Shown here piece after piece: positions 1 through 7,754 of a stretch of DNA of 46,095 nt; within the stretch, counting starts at the first letter, position 1; the number at the start of each line of letters is the position of its first letter. The stretch comes from Novosphingobium silvae. Lineage in GTDB: Bacteria; Pseudomonadota; Alphaproteobacteria; Sphingomonadales; Sphingomonadaceae. The stretch lies in NCBI RefSeq assembly GCF_009856825.1, contig NZ_WVTD01000021.1:1-46095 (forward strand), written 5' to 3'. The notes beneath the pieces were generated by a model, which saw only the letters and a program-made list of their open reading frames with translations, had not been told where the DNA came from and searched no databases. Made by a program: the position numbers and the translations under genes.

Positions 1-3
1 CTA

Positions 4-378
4 TTGCTGGACCGATGCCAACGCCGCGCAAACCTCGTTCGAACTGAGCAGCATCGCAAGCGCCGCCTGATCGTCCAAATTACAGCCCCGTTCTCAAGGC
101 CACGTGGGGGATTTTTACCGCTTACGATCGAACTGGTGGCGATCGACCCGGCGCGCAACATCCGCCGGCGTTACAGCATCACCGCAAGCCTCGATCTTTT
201 CGGCATGATCGTTGTAGAAACCCGCTGGGGCCGGATCGGCGCACACGGCCAAGCCCAGCGGCACGCCTTCGCCGATCGCGCGGCGGCCGACCGCCACATT
301 GCCGCGACCCTGCGGCGGCGCGGCACGGCCGAAACCCGGATCGGGGTACCTTACGAGCCGGTGCCTACCGAGGTTTGA
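4..378 (+). CDS. WGR-domain protein, possibly 5'-partial
   Basis: The C-terminal two thirds read as a WGR domain: the core IDPARNIRRRYSI is followed by DLFG, a tryptophan-rich strand with WGRIGAHGQ, and a basic helix with two ADR-type turns. WGR domains are known from PARPs and from short stand-alone bacterial proteins, where they are thought to bind nucleic acid; the role of this one is not evident. The frame is open to the left edge, so the true start may lie outside the window. The first in-frame start is a TTG, and a GTG at 136 would give a protein that is almost only the WGR domain. It lies upstream of the sigma factor gene with no obvious shared promoter. Confidence 0.6.
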   Translation: MLDRCQRRANLVRTEQHRKRRLIVQITAPFSRPRGGFLPLTIELVAIDPARNIRRRYSITASLDLFGMIVVETRWGRIGAHGQAQRHAFADRAAADRHIAATLRRRGTAETRIGVPYEPVPTEV

Positions 379-442
379 GCCGCCACCGTCAAGCCGGCTG
401 CTTGAAGAAACCGGCCGGTGCTACGGCCAGCATGTTGCCGGC

Positions 443-736
443 TCAAGCGGCGCATCCTCTCCTGGACGACAGCCCTGGCGACCATCGACCGACCGTAGCG
501 CTCCGCATTCTAGCCGGAAATGGTTCAGCGGGACAGGATGTCGGCGGTCCCTTGCACGTCTGGCGTTCGCCTGTGAGCGCTACGGCGGCGATGGTCATGG
601 CGCGCTCGCGTCGAAATGGACGCTCTGGAAAAGCCTCGCGCCAGATCTTCTCGGCCATCGATGCAAGCTCCTGCGACGTCGGCGGCCGAGCCTCACGAAT
701 GCACGCTATCAAGGCGCGCGGAAACAGGCGCTCCAT
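443..736 (-). CDS. small hypothetical protein
   Basis: I do not recognise this 97-residue product. The start at 736 is chosen because GGAGAGAG ends about four bases before the ATG, a good ribosome-binding site, whereas the longer version of the frame has none. The first 55 residues (MERLFPRALIACIREARPP...) look like ordinary alpha-helical protein with REARPP and KIWREAF; the last 40 residues are Pro/Arg/Ser-rich and less convincing. It is transcribed away from the sigma factor gene at 897, with 160 bp between them. If it is not real, 379-896 is a gene-free stretch. Confidence 0.35.
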   Translation of the reverse strand: MERLFPRALIACIREARPPTSQELASMAEKIWREAFPERPFRRERAMTIAAVALTGERQTCKGPPTSCPAEPFPARMRSATVGRWSPGLSSRRGCAA

Positions 737-896
737 CGTCTCTCTCCGATTGCGATATGGAAGCCCCATAGCACGCGCGCAGCCCCGATCGACCGATACG
801 GGACGAAGCGGGCCTTGAAGCGGTCTGGCCGGCAACATCGGCGGCTCGCACCCCCTATATCGCTTGAGGGCAGGAGAGCCCTGCCCGGAGAATGAG

Positions 897-1604
897 ATGC
901 CGCCCGATGTGCCTGCCCGTGTTCCCTTGCCGATCGCCATGCCCGATGATGCGTTCGGAGCAGCGCTGATCGAGCAGGCGGCGGCGCTAAGCGCCTATGC
1001 GCGGCGACTGACTGGAGGGGGTGCCGATGCCGACGACCTTCTGCAGGACACCATGCTCAGGTGCTGGACCGCGCGCGCCAGCTTCGCGGCGGGAACAAGC
1101 CTCGCCGCCTGGGCGCGGACCGTGATGAAGAACAGCTTTCTCACCGGTCGCCGCCGCGCCCGCTTTCATGCCGACCTGCCCGAAGAGGCGCGCGACCGCA
1201 TGCTACGGGTGGACGAGACCCAGAGCCTCGCCGTCTGGCTGCGGGATACGGATTGGGCGCTCAGCGAACTCCCGATCCACCAACGCGAGGCGGTGCTGCT
1301 GGCGAGCCAAGGCGTGTCCATCGAGGATGGCGCGGCGCAGCTCGGCATTGCCCCAGGCACATTCAAGAGCCGCATCGCACGCGGGCGGACTCGGCTGCGC
1401 GCCCTCATCGAGGAGCGATCGACGCCGCTGCTGGCCGACAGGACCGGCCGCGATACGCTCCCGTCAGCGGCCAAGCGGCCCATCCACCTGCGGAGACGCG
1501 GGTGGAGGCGTGGAAACCTCCTGAAACACGAGCCGGTCGAGCTTCATCGACCGGGTGGCGGGCGCGCATGTCCAAGCCACCCGGCCAAAGGCGTCCGCGC
1601 CTGA
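897..1604 (+). CDS. ECF-family RNA polymerase sigma factor
   Basis: An extracytoplasmic-function sigma factor, which directs RNA polymerase to stress promoters. Region 2 is seen as AYARRLTGGGADADDLLQDTMLRCW and the adjoining AWARTVMKNSFLTGRRR; region 4 as LPIHQREAVLLASQGVSIEDGAAQLGIAPGTFKSRIARGRTRLRAL, with the usual helix-turn-helix. There is no sigma 1.1 or region 3. The style is close to the EcfG general-stress class of alphaproteobacteria, but no NepR or PhyR gene is nearby, so I do not assign that class. The ATG at 897 has GGAG eight bases upstream; a TTG at 864 is the alternative. The last ~55 residues after region 4 are Arg/Pro-rich and are encoded inside a set of inverted repeats, so the C-terminus may have been altered by an insertion. 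Confidence 0.85.
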   Translation: MPPDVPARVPLPIAMPDDAFGAALIEQAAALSAYARRLTGGGADADDLLQDTMLRCWTARASFAAGTSLAAWARTVMKNSFLTGRRRARFHADLPEEARDRMLRVDETQSLAVWLRDTDWALSELPIHQREAVLLASQGVSIEDGAAQLGIAPGTFKSRIARGRTRLRALIEERSTPLLADRTGRDTLPSAAKRPIHLRRRGWRRGNLLKHEPVELHRPGGGRACPSHPAKGVRA

Positions 1605-1676
1605 CGTGTTTCAGGTTTCCAACACCCGGTTCAGTGGCCGGCACGTCTCCGAAATGGGGCGTGCCGCCGGCTGAAC
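1511..1676. repeat. nested inverted repeats at the 3' end of the sigma gene
   Basis: A 17-bp stem with a 3-nt bulge is formed by 1511-1530 and 1605-1621. Inside it lie a perfect 8-bp hairpin (1533-1540 with 1547-1554), a competing 9-bp hairpin (1551-1559 with 1576-1584) and a 5-bp hairpin (1589-1593 with 1598-1602). A second imperfect stem follows (1629-1645 with 1660-1676). The sigma stop codon lies inside the first structure. It could be a small non-autonomous element, a structured RNA or a stabilising 3' end; there is no T-run for a classical terminator. Confidence 0.5.
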
Positions 1677-1732
1677 AGGAACACTTGGGGCGGGAATGAG
1701 CTTGGAGAACCTTTTGACCGAGTAGGACATGC

Positions 1733-2656
1733 GTGAATAGTCATCTGCCTGTCGGCCGCCTCGCCGATCGCCTTCATTCCCTGCCGCGTGAGCGCGCCTG
1801 GTTCGCGATCCTCCTCAGCGTCACGGCGCTGGCGCTGGCGGACGCACATTTTTCCCGGATGGGTCTCGCGCCGCTCTATATCCCGATCGTCTGCGCCGCC
1901 TGCTGGGCGTTGGGAAGCCGTGCTGGCTATCTGGTGGCGATCGTTGCGGCGGTCCTCGCCGTCGTGCCGCATCTCGCCGAACTTCCAGGGCTCTCCCCCG
2001 CCCTGCTCGGGGCAAGGATGGCCGTGCGCGCCGTCACCTATGTTTTCGTCGCCGCCATTGTTCTCAGCTTCCGCCGGTCCTTCGACCGAGAGCACCACCT
2101 GGCGGCACGCGACCGCATGACCGATGCGCTCAACAAGGAGACGTTCCGCGAGCGCGTGATCCATCGTCTCGATCTAGCGGTGCCTGCCCGACAATCCTTC
2201 CTGCTCGCGATCCTTGATCTCGACGACTTCAAGGGCCTCAATAACCGCCACGGCCATGTTGCGGGCGACGAGGTGCTGCGCACCTTCGCACAGGGCGCGC
2301 GGGGGATCATCCGGCGTGAGGATGATTTCGGCCGAATCGGCGGCGACGAGTTCGCCTTTCTGCTTCCCGTCCATTCGGCCGAGGAAGCGGTGTATTTCGC
2401 TCGCTCGCTTCACAAGCGCCTGTCATCGGTTCTGGCCGGCACGCCTCATCCGGTGACGTGCAGCATGGGCGCGCTGCTGATTCAGCCCGAGACCCCGCGT
2501 GACGAACCCTCGTTGATGCACGCGGTCGATCAGCTCATGTACGCGGTCAAGCGCGCTGGGAAGAACGCCGTGGAGATCGGTCGCGCGGCGACAGATCGAG
2601 CCCCGGACACCCCTGTTCCGTCAAGGCTCCGGGTTCCCATCGAGGCATGTCTATGA
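1733..2656 (+). CDS. membrane-anchored diguanylate cyclase (GGDEF)
   Basis: Predicted to make cyclic di-GMP from two GTP at the inner membrane. Residues ~20-115 contain about four hydrophobic segments with no recognisable ligand domain. The GGDEF domain spans ~125-290, with the signature GGDEF at residues 203-207 and the inhibitory I-site RxxD (RRED) exactly five residues before it, so the enzyme looks active and product-inhibited. No EAL domain is present. The start is a GTG; an ATG four bases upstream runs straight into a stop in another frame. The end overlaps the next small gene. Neighbours are other signalling genes (sigma factor, response regulator, HWE kinase). Confidence 0.85.
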   Translation: MNSHLPVGRLADRLHSLPRERAWFAILLSVTALALADAHFSRMGLAPLYIPIVCAACWALGSRAGYLVAIVAAVLAVVPHLAELPGLSPALLGARMAVRAVTYVFVAAIVLSFRRSFDREHHLAARDRMTDALNKETFRERVIHRLDLAVPARQSFLLAILDLDDFKGLNNRHGHVAGDEVLRTFAQGARGIIRREDDFGRIGGDEFAFLLPVHSAEEAVYFARSLHKRLSSVLAGTPHPVTCSMGALLIQPETPRDEPSLMHAVDQLMYAVKRAGKNAVEIGRAATDRAPDTPVPSRLRVPIEACL

Positions 2657-2853
2657 CGAATGACGACACAGCCCTCTCGCTTATGAGGATGGCATTGGCC
2701 CAACTGGATCGGAGCGGCCGAGGCGCGACGGCCACCGCCGTCCATTTGCAAGCCGCGATCGACGCCGCGACCGGAGCCGGCCCGATGCAACCCGGCGAGC
2801 TGCTGGACGACGAGGGGGCGTTTCCTTTTGAGCCTCTTGCATCGCGTCAGTGA
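2647..2853 (+). CDS. small hypothetical protein
   Basis: A 68-residue product, unrecognised. The frame starts ATG TCT ATG inside the last codons of the diguanylate cyclase gene, giving a 10-base overlap that suggests translational coupling. The sequence is mostly helical (ALSLMRMALAQLDRSGRGATATAVHLQAAIDAATG) with an acidic end, reading like a genuine short cytosolic protein rather than a shadow frame. It may work with the cyclase, but nothing in the sequence shows how. Confidence 0.5.
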   Translation: MSMTNDDTALSLMRMALAQLDRSGRGATATAVHLQAAIDAATGAGPMQPGELLDDEGAFPFEPLASRQ

Positions 2854-2863
2854 AGCAGCCCTG

Positions 2864-3232
2864 TTAGGCAGGGTTGAGCGCGCCAGAAAGCGCCCCGATC
2901 AGCAGCTCGCGCGAAGCGGGCTTGTGGAAGGTCGGGCGTGAGGCGTGGGCAGCCGGGATCATGCTGGCCGCACCCGTGGCGAAGATGAAGGGCACGCCGC
3001 GACGGTCCAGTTCGTCCGCGATCGGGAACGAGGTTTCGGAGCCAAGTTGCACATCGAGGCTGGCGACATGAGGCGACGAGTCCAGCGCCGCGAGGGCATC
3101 CCGCACGCAATCGACAGGGCCGACGATTTCCGCGCCGGCTTCAGATATTATCTCAACCAGCGTAGCCGCGACCCAATAATCATCTTCGACAACCAGCACG
3201 CGAAGGCCGCTGATCCCGTCTTGTTTAGTCAT
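2864..3232 (-). CDS. single-domain response regulator
   Basis: A stand-alone receiver domain of 122 residues. The acidic pair is E16/D17-D18 (VLVVEDD), the phospho-acceptor is D60 (SLDVQL), the switch residue is T86 (FATG) and the conserved lysine is K104 (HKP), so all receiver residues are present and there is no output domain. This class commonly takes phosphate from HWE or HisKA_2 kinases and passes it on or acts as a sink. The start ATG at 3232 is used because upstream in-frame sequence is not receiver-like. It is divergent from the HWE kinase at 3374, the likely partner. Confidence 0.85.
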   Translation of the reverse strand: MTKQDGISGLRVLVVEDDYWVAATLVEIISEAGAEIVGPVDCVRDALAALDSSPHVASLDVQLGSETSFPIADELDRRGVPFIFATGAASMIPAAHASRPTFHKPASRELLIGALSGALNPA

Positions 3233-3373
3233 GCCGCACCAAGCATTTACGCAGCCGTTCCACCGATCAGCGCAGCAACGCGCCGTCTGGCTCTGTGCTC
3301 CACGCGAACGTGCAAAATGTTCGTCCTGGGCTCCCGATTGCTCTAAGTAGCCGGGTAGGGGGCACGTAGAGTT

Positions 3374-3976
3374 ATGGTCGATACTGAAACCCGGATTCGT
3401 GAGCTTGAGCATCGGTTCAGGAACATTCTCACTGTCGTTCGTTCCCTTGTCAGCCAGAGCTTGCAGGCGGCCGATTCGATCGAAGACGCCCGATCGACCA
3501 TTGACGAGCGATTGGAGGCGCTGGGCAACGCGACCGAGCAGCTTCTATCCCACAACTGGCAGGCGGCGCCCCTGCCCGCGCTGGCGGAAAATGCGCTGGG
3601 CCACTTCACCCTCTACGCGGAGCGGCTTCGCCTCGACGGCCCCACGGTCACGATCGGCCCCAGGGCGGCGATGACGTTGACCCTCGCCTTTCACGAGCTG
3701 GCGACGAACGCGATCAAATATGGGGCCCTGTCCAATGAGGCGGGCACGATCGAGCTGACATGGAAGGTGCTGGATTCGGGCACCGAAGCCGAGCTTTGGA
3801 TGCAATGGGCCGAACGGGGTGGCCCGCCAGTCGTCAGGCCCGAGCGGCGGGGCTTTGGGTCGCGGCTGATATGCACGGCCGTGAGCCGCAGCTTGCGCGG
3901 CCGTGCCGAGATGGAGTTTCCCGCCTCGGGCGTCGTGTGGACCTTGCTCGCTCCTCTGGCTGCGGTCGAGCTATGA
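3374..3976 (+). CDS. HWE-family sensor histidine kinase, no sensor domain
   Basis: A soluble 200-residue kinase consisting of little more than dimerisation and ATPase parts. H13 in LEHRFRNILTVV is the phospho-acceptor; the N box is HELATNAIKYGALS at ~107-120, typical of the HWE/HisKA_2 group; a G-box-like GFGSRLI lies near 175. No PAS, GAF or transmembrane part is present, so input must come from a partner. The family is common in sphingomonads and several members feed the general stress response. It is transcribed away from the receiver gene at 2864-3232, with 141 bp between. Confidence 0.85.
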   Translation: MVDTETRIRELEHRFRNILTVVRSLVSQSLQAADSIEDARSTIDERLEALGNATEQLLSHNWQAAPLPALAENALGHFTLYAERLRLDGPTVTIGPRAAMTLTLAFHELATNAIKYGALSNEAGTIELTWKVLDSGTEAELWMQWAERGGPPVVRPERRGFGSRLICTAVSRSLRGRAEMEFPASGVVWTLLAPLAAVEL

Positions 3977-4122
3977 TCGATCCGGATACAGGATACCCCG
4001 CCGCTAAGCCTTGGTTCATCGCGCATGCCTGTCTCTCCGGCCCACGCTCCTTGCTGGATCGGGTCCCTCTCGCCACTTTGATCGTCTCTTTTATCAGGGT
4101 CTGAAATCCGGAGCACGTCTGT

Positions 4123-4569
4123 ATGTCCAAACCGCTCTCCCCCGAAACAATGGCTTTGGTGAAAGCTACGGCGCCTGCGCTCCAGCAGCACGGCGTGGAG
4201 ATTACCACGCGCATGTATCAGCGCCTGTTCGTCGATCCGGAGATCAAGGCGCTGTTTGACATGGCCGCGCACGAATCCGGCGCGCAGCCTAAGCGGCTAG
4301 CGGCCGCGATCCTCGCCTTCGCGCAGAACGTCGACAAGCTCGACGTGCTGAAACCCGCGATCGAACGCATCGCCGCGCGCCATGTCGAGACCCATATCAA
4401 GCCCGAACATTATCCTGCGGTCGCCAATGCGCTGTTGCCGGCGATCCGCGACATATTGGGCGAGGCGGCAACCGATGAGGTTCTGAACGCCTGGGGCGAG
4501 GCCTACTGGTTCCTGGCCGATATCCTTATCAACCGTGAGGCGCAGCTCTACCAGACCGAGGCGGCATGA
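4123..4569 (+). CDS. single-domain bacterial globin (Vgb-like)
   Basis: A 148-residue haem protein of the flavohaemoglobin N-domain type, without FAD/NAD domains. Visible globin residues are Tyr32 (B10, MYQRLF), Phe45 (CD1, ALFDM), Gln55 in QPK (E7) and the proximal His87 in ARHVETH, followed by KPEHYPAV and the H-helix AWGEAYWFLADILI, matching Vitreoscilla haemoglobin spacing. Likely binds O2 or NO in the cytosol; without its own reductase domain it would need an external electron donor. GGAG lies about ten bases before the ATG. No FNR or NsrR site is evident upstream. Confidence 0.88.
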   Translation: MSKPLSPETMALVKATAPALQQHGVEITTRMYQRLFVDPEIKALFDMAAHESGAQPKRLAAAILAFAQNVDKLDVLKPAIERIAARHVETHIKPEHYPAVANALLPAIRDILGEAATDEVLNAWGEAYWFLADILINREAQLYQTEAA

Positions 4570-4650
4570 TCGCCGCAGCGGACTGCTCCTCCCAAAAGGA
4601 GGTGAGAAGCCGATCCTAAAATTGGTGGCCGATGCGGCCAGCCAAGATGC

Positions 4651-4866
4651 TCATTGTTCAACGCCATTTGCGAGTTTCAGAAGCTTGGTCTCGATGCCTT
4701 TCAGGCCAGCAATGGCCTCATGGTCGGCGACTGACCAACCATCGCTTTTTGCGTCTTCTTGGTTCCGCTGCATCCTTGCGATGATCGAGGCTGCCTCATA
4801 CACCTCTTTCGCCCCGCCGTGACCACCAACATCGAGTTGGTGCGCGAGCGTCGTGAGGCGATTCAC
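4651..4866 (-). CDS. small hypothetical protein
   Basis: An unrecognised 71-residue product with a GTG start and a weak GGAC ribosome-binding site. The sequence (HQLDVGGHGGAKEVYEAASIIARMQRNQEDAKSDGW...) is low in Arg/Pro and resembles real helical protein, which is why I keep it. The frame extends upstream only a short way before a stop. The rest of 4570-5082 shows no gene; a short CTCCT/AGGAG hairpin follows the globin stop but has no T-run. Confidence 0.3.
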   Translation of the reverse strand: MNRLTTLAHQLDVGGHGGAKEVYEAASIIARMQRNQEDAKSDGWSVADHEAIAGLKGIETKLLKLANGVEQ

Positions 4867-5082
4867 AAAGTTCGTCCGGCCTGCGCACCAGTGCTGCGGG
4901 CGAGAGCCTTCGGCCCTGCTTTGAGGGCGTCTCCCAAGGTTTTCAGCGCTTCATGATGAGGGGAATCGGACACGGCAGCTCCGAGGGATCGTCATCATCG
5001 TTCATAATCACGAAAGCGGAGGACGACGGGGTTCCCCGCCGTCCCTCCGTCTCAGATGGGATAGGTCGAGCCGTAATGCCGC

Positions 5083-6040
5083 GGTCGATCACGGCTACGC
5101 CGCTACCTTCCACAAGGCGCAGGGCGTGACGGTCGATCGCGCCCACGTTCTCGCCACCCCCGGCATGGACCGGCACAGCGCCTATGTTGGCATGTCGCGA
5201 CACCGCGACGGCGCGCAGCTCCATTACGGCCGCGACGACTTCGCCGACCAGCGCCAGCTTGTCCGCGCCCTGTCGCGCGACCGGGGCAAGGACATGGCCG
5301 GTGACTACGCCCGGCCCGAGCAGGATCAGGCGCGCGCGTTCGCCGATCGGCGCGAGATCCGGTTCCCGGAACTCGCGCGTCAGGTGGTCGAGAAGGTGCA
5401 GGCCAAGGCGCGGGGCATGTTCGCCGGGTTCCGGCCGAAACCAGCGGCGGAAAAAACGACGTCGCCGGAGCGCCTCGCGGCCGATCGGCCGCTGGCGCCC
5501 TCGCAGGCCCGCGCGATCGAACGCTATGGGCGCGCCGCAGCGGATATAAGCCGGATGCGGGACAAGGGATTGCCGGTGCTGGCGCACCAGGAACAGGCGC
5601 TGGCGAAGGCCGGCGACGCGCTCGACCAGGTGCGGCCGCATGGCGCGCGCGACCTCGCCAGCGCGATCGAGCGCGACCCCCGGCTCGCGCGCGACGCGGC
5701 CGAGGGCAACACTGGCGGGGCGGCGAAGGCGATGGAGACGGAGCGCCAGGTCCGCACCGACCCGGAGAAGCGCGCGGGCCGGTTCGTGGAGCAGTGGCAG
5801 GGCATGAAGGAAGCGCGGGCCAACATGGAGCGTGCCGGCGACCGCGCGGGCGCGGAGAAACTTGGCAAGCGGATGGAGGGCATCGCGGGCGGGTTGCACC
5901 GCGACCCACAGCTCGAATCCGTGTTGCGCCGTCGCGCCCCCGAGCTGGAGTTGAACATGGAGCGGGGCAAGTCGATCGGGCAGGAGCTGGCGCAGTCGGT
6001 CGGACAAGGCCGCGACCGTGATCGTGGCATGAGCCGGTAA
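5083..6040 (+). pseudogene. traA: 5'-truncated traA relaxase/helicase
   Basis: This is the last ~320 residues of a Ti-type TraA, beginning at DHGYAATFHK and ending in MSR. It matches the intact traA at 38449-41382 from about residue 654 to the end (for example HVLATPGMDRHSAYVG, SRDRGKDMAGDY, LHRDPQLESVLRRRAPEL). The relaxase domain and helicase motifs I-IV are missing, so it cannot nick DNA. Sequence before 5083 has no similarity to traA and the break is abrupt, with no insertion sequence beside it. An internal GTG at 5126 could start a C-terminal fragment. Confidence 0.85.
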
Positions 6041-6049
6041 GGGGGACGG

Positions 6050-6769
6050 GTGGCGGACGAGGACGACCAGGACGAGGCAGGCGCGGCCGAGGCGTTCGAG
6101 GCCATGCGTGGTGAGCTGGCGCTGTTGCGCCGCGCCGTGGAGGGTCTGGCGGCCGAGCGCGGCGCGATCGACGTGCCGGACTATACCGAGACGTTGGGGC
6201 GGATGCAGAAGGGCGTGGACGCCACGGCCGACCGTATCGCCGTCATCAATGACGTGATCGCGCGGAGTCCGGCGCTGGCGATGACGCCCGAGCAAATGGC
6301 ACAGCGTATCGCCGCAGCCGGTAACGCCGCCCGGCGCGAGGACCAGGTGGCGCTCGCTACCGGGCGCAAGGGACTGGAGGACGTGACGCGCCAGCTTCAC
6401 GGGCTTGTCGCATCGGCGCGGCATGCCGGCGAGCAGAACAGACGGCTAGCATGGTCAGCGATCGGCGGCGTCGCGATCGGCATGGTGTTATGGGCAGCCG
6501 GCGCGGGCGTCGTGGCGCGCGCCGTGCCGGAAAGCTGGCTATGGCCAGAGAAGATGGCATCGCGCAGCTTGCGCTTGGACACTTGGACCGCAAGCCGGCG
6601 ACTGGCGGCTGTCAGCCAGCCCGACACTTGGAACACGATGGTTGCGGGTGCAGTGATCGCCCAAGCAAATCAGGAGACGCTTGAACAATGTCGGCGGGCA
6701 GCCAACAAGGCAGGCGAGCCAGTGCGATGCACTGTCAGGATTAAGCCGGAGGGGAGGAGGGGGGAATAA
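6050..6769 (+). CDS. DUF6118-like membrane protein, paralogue 1
   Basis: A 239-residue protein homologous along its length to the product at 41392-42129 (shared MADE start, MRxELALxRRAxEGLAAER, DVPDYxETLG, SPALAMTP, PESWxWPEKMAxR, CRRAANKAxxPVRCTxR). It has a charged, coiled-coil-prone N-terminal half, one transmembrane segment near 140-160 (IGGVAIGMVLWAAGAGVVA) and a short C-terminal domain with two cysteines. I recall this family as DUF6118, usually just after traA; a role in transfer is inferred from position only. The start is GTG, nine bases after the traA remnant. Confidence 0.75.
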   Translation: MADEDDQDEAGAAEAFEAMRGELALLRRAVEGLAAERGAIDVPDYTETLGRMQKGVDATADRIAVINDVIARSPALAMTPEQMAQRIAAAGNAARREDQVALATGRKGLEDVTRQLHGLVASARHAGEQNRRLAWSAIGGVAIGMVLWAAGAGVVARAVPESWLWPEKMASRSLRLDTWTASRRLAAVSQPDTWNTMVAGAVIAQANQETLEQCRRAANKAGEPVRCTVRIKPEGRRGE

Positions 6770-6867
6770 TGAACCTGCGGCGTCACTCCGGACCCGAGCT
6801 GTTGCGGTTTATCGAGTGGTGGGATCAAGCACCGCGTACGATTGAGAAGCGCGGCGGAATCTCTTAG
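6769..6867 (+). CDS. possible 32-residue protein after DUF6118
   Basis: ATG overlaps the DUF6118 stop as TAATG, exactly as the DUF1971 gene overlaps the second DUF6118 gene at 42129, and a strong purine-rich ribosome-binding site (GGAGGAGGGGGG) precedes it. The product contains PELLRFIEWWDQAPRTIEK. It may be a remnant of a longer gene; no similarity to DUF1971 was seen. The remaining 6868-7004 holds no gene or clear terminator. Confidence 0.3.
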   Translation: MNLRRHSGPELLRFIEWWDQAPRTIEKRGGIS

Positions 6868-7004
6868 ATTGATCGCTGGAGGCTTTGTTCGCGGAGACGC
6901 GCACATTGCCTTCTTTTCGTTTTAGGAAGCGCTGCCCTAAGCGACAGAAGCCAGAGCTTTGACAATGCGGCATTCCGCGATGGAGCCGACCATGTATCTT
7001 GATC

Positions 7005-7754
7005 CTATCGGTGCAGACACGCGATGATGGCGGTCACGACGGCGGTGGTTTCCGCGACGTCGCGCACCCTCACTGTGTCGAGGCCGATTTCAGCAGCGGG
7101 ATAGTCATTCCCACCGGGGAATATCGCATCCCCGATGAACAGCATCCCGTCGAGCGGGACACCGCTCTCGGCACTCAGGCGCTTCAGGCCATAGCCCTTG
7201 TCGATCCCTGCTCTGGTCACGTCGATCGATGTCGTGCCACCGAGATTGATCGAGAGCTCCGGCAGCTTCGCGCGCAACGTGGCCTGCAACGCGGTCCTCT
7301 TCTTTCGGTCAGGATCCCACGCTTCCTTTTCCTTCAGCGGCGCTGCCTGCCCCAGGCCCGAAAAGGTGATCTGGCTGCCCCGGTCCTCGATCCGTTCGCC
7401 CCAGATACGTTCGTCGGCGAGACCGGCATCGGTCAGCGCCTGATCGAAGGCCGTGCGGATCTTCGCCTTCTCCGCGTCGTCGAACAGTTCGGCATAGACC
7501 GCGCGCCAAGCGCCATTGATGAACCGATAGAGTTTCGTGCCTGTGGTCGGCATCAACCAGAGACGGTCGAGCGCGACGCCGGCAGGAAGGCGCGAGGCGA
7601 TCTGCTTTTCGAACTGCGGCCAGTCCCCGCCCGAGATCACCGCCACATCCGTGATGGCGAGCAATCGGGCGAGGATTGCGGCCATATCCTCCGATAACGG
7701 CCGCTTGCTCTCGGCAAGCGTGCCGTCGAGGTCGAAGGCGATCAGCCACTTCAT
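7005..7754 (-). CDS. HAD-IIB hydrolase, phosphomannomutase-like fold
   Basis: A 249-residue haloacid-dehalogenase-type phosphatase or mutase. Motif I is FDLDGTLAESK at residues 7-17, motif II is VISGG, and the C-terminal motif is FIGDAIFPGGNDYPA, which with DYPAAE is closest to the eukaryotic-type phosphomannomutase (PMM) branch of HAD-IIB. Expected substrate is a sugar phosphate, but this is not proven. It is the last gene of the metal operon; its ATG overlaps the stop of the P-type ATPase gene by four bases (ATGA), so the two are translationally coupled. Why a PMM-like enzyme is coupled to a metal pump is unclear. Confidence 0.8.
   Translation of the reverse strand: MKWLIAFDLDGTLAESKRPLSEDMAAILARLLAITDVAVISGGDWPQFEKQIASRLPAGVALDRLWLMPTTGTKLYRFINGAWRAVYAELFDDAEKAKIRTAFDQALTDAGLADERIWGERIEDRGSQITFSGLGQAAPLKEKEAWDPDRKKRTALQATLRAKLPELSINLGGTTSIDVTRAGIDKGYGLKRLSAESGVPLDGMLFIGDAIFPGGNDYPAAEIGLDTVRVRDVAETTAVVTAIIACLHR

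Noticed and set aside
1677..1704. Possible EcfG-type promoter GGAAC-N17-GCTT before the diguanylate cyclase
   Set aside because: The second box differs from CGTT at two of four positions; such a match is expected by chance.
4570..4610. Terminator after the globin gene
   Set aside because: Only a 5-bp CTCCT/AGGAG stem and no T-run; too weak to call.
4943..6424. 493-codon open frame on the minus strand
   Set aside because: It is opposite the traA remnant and DUF6118, has Arg/His/Leu-rich composition and matches nothing, so it is a GC-driven shadow.
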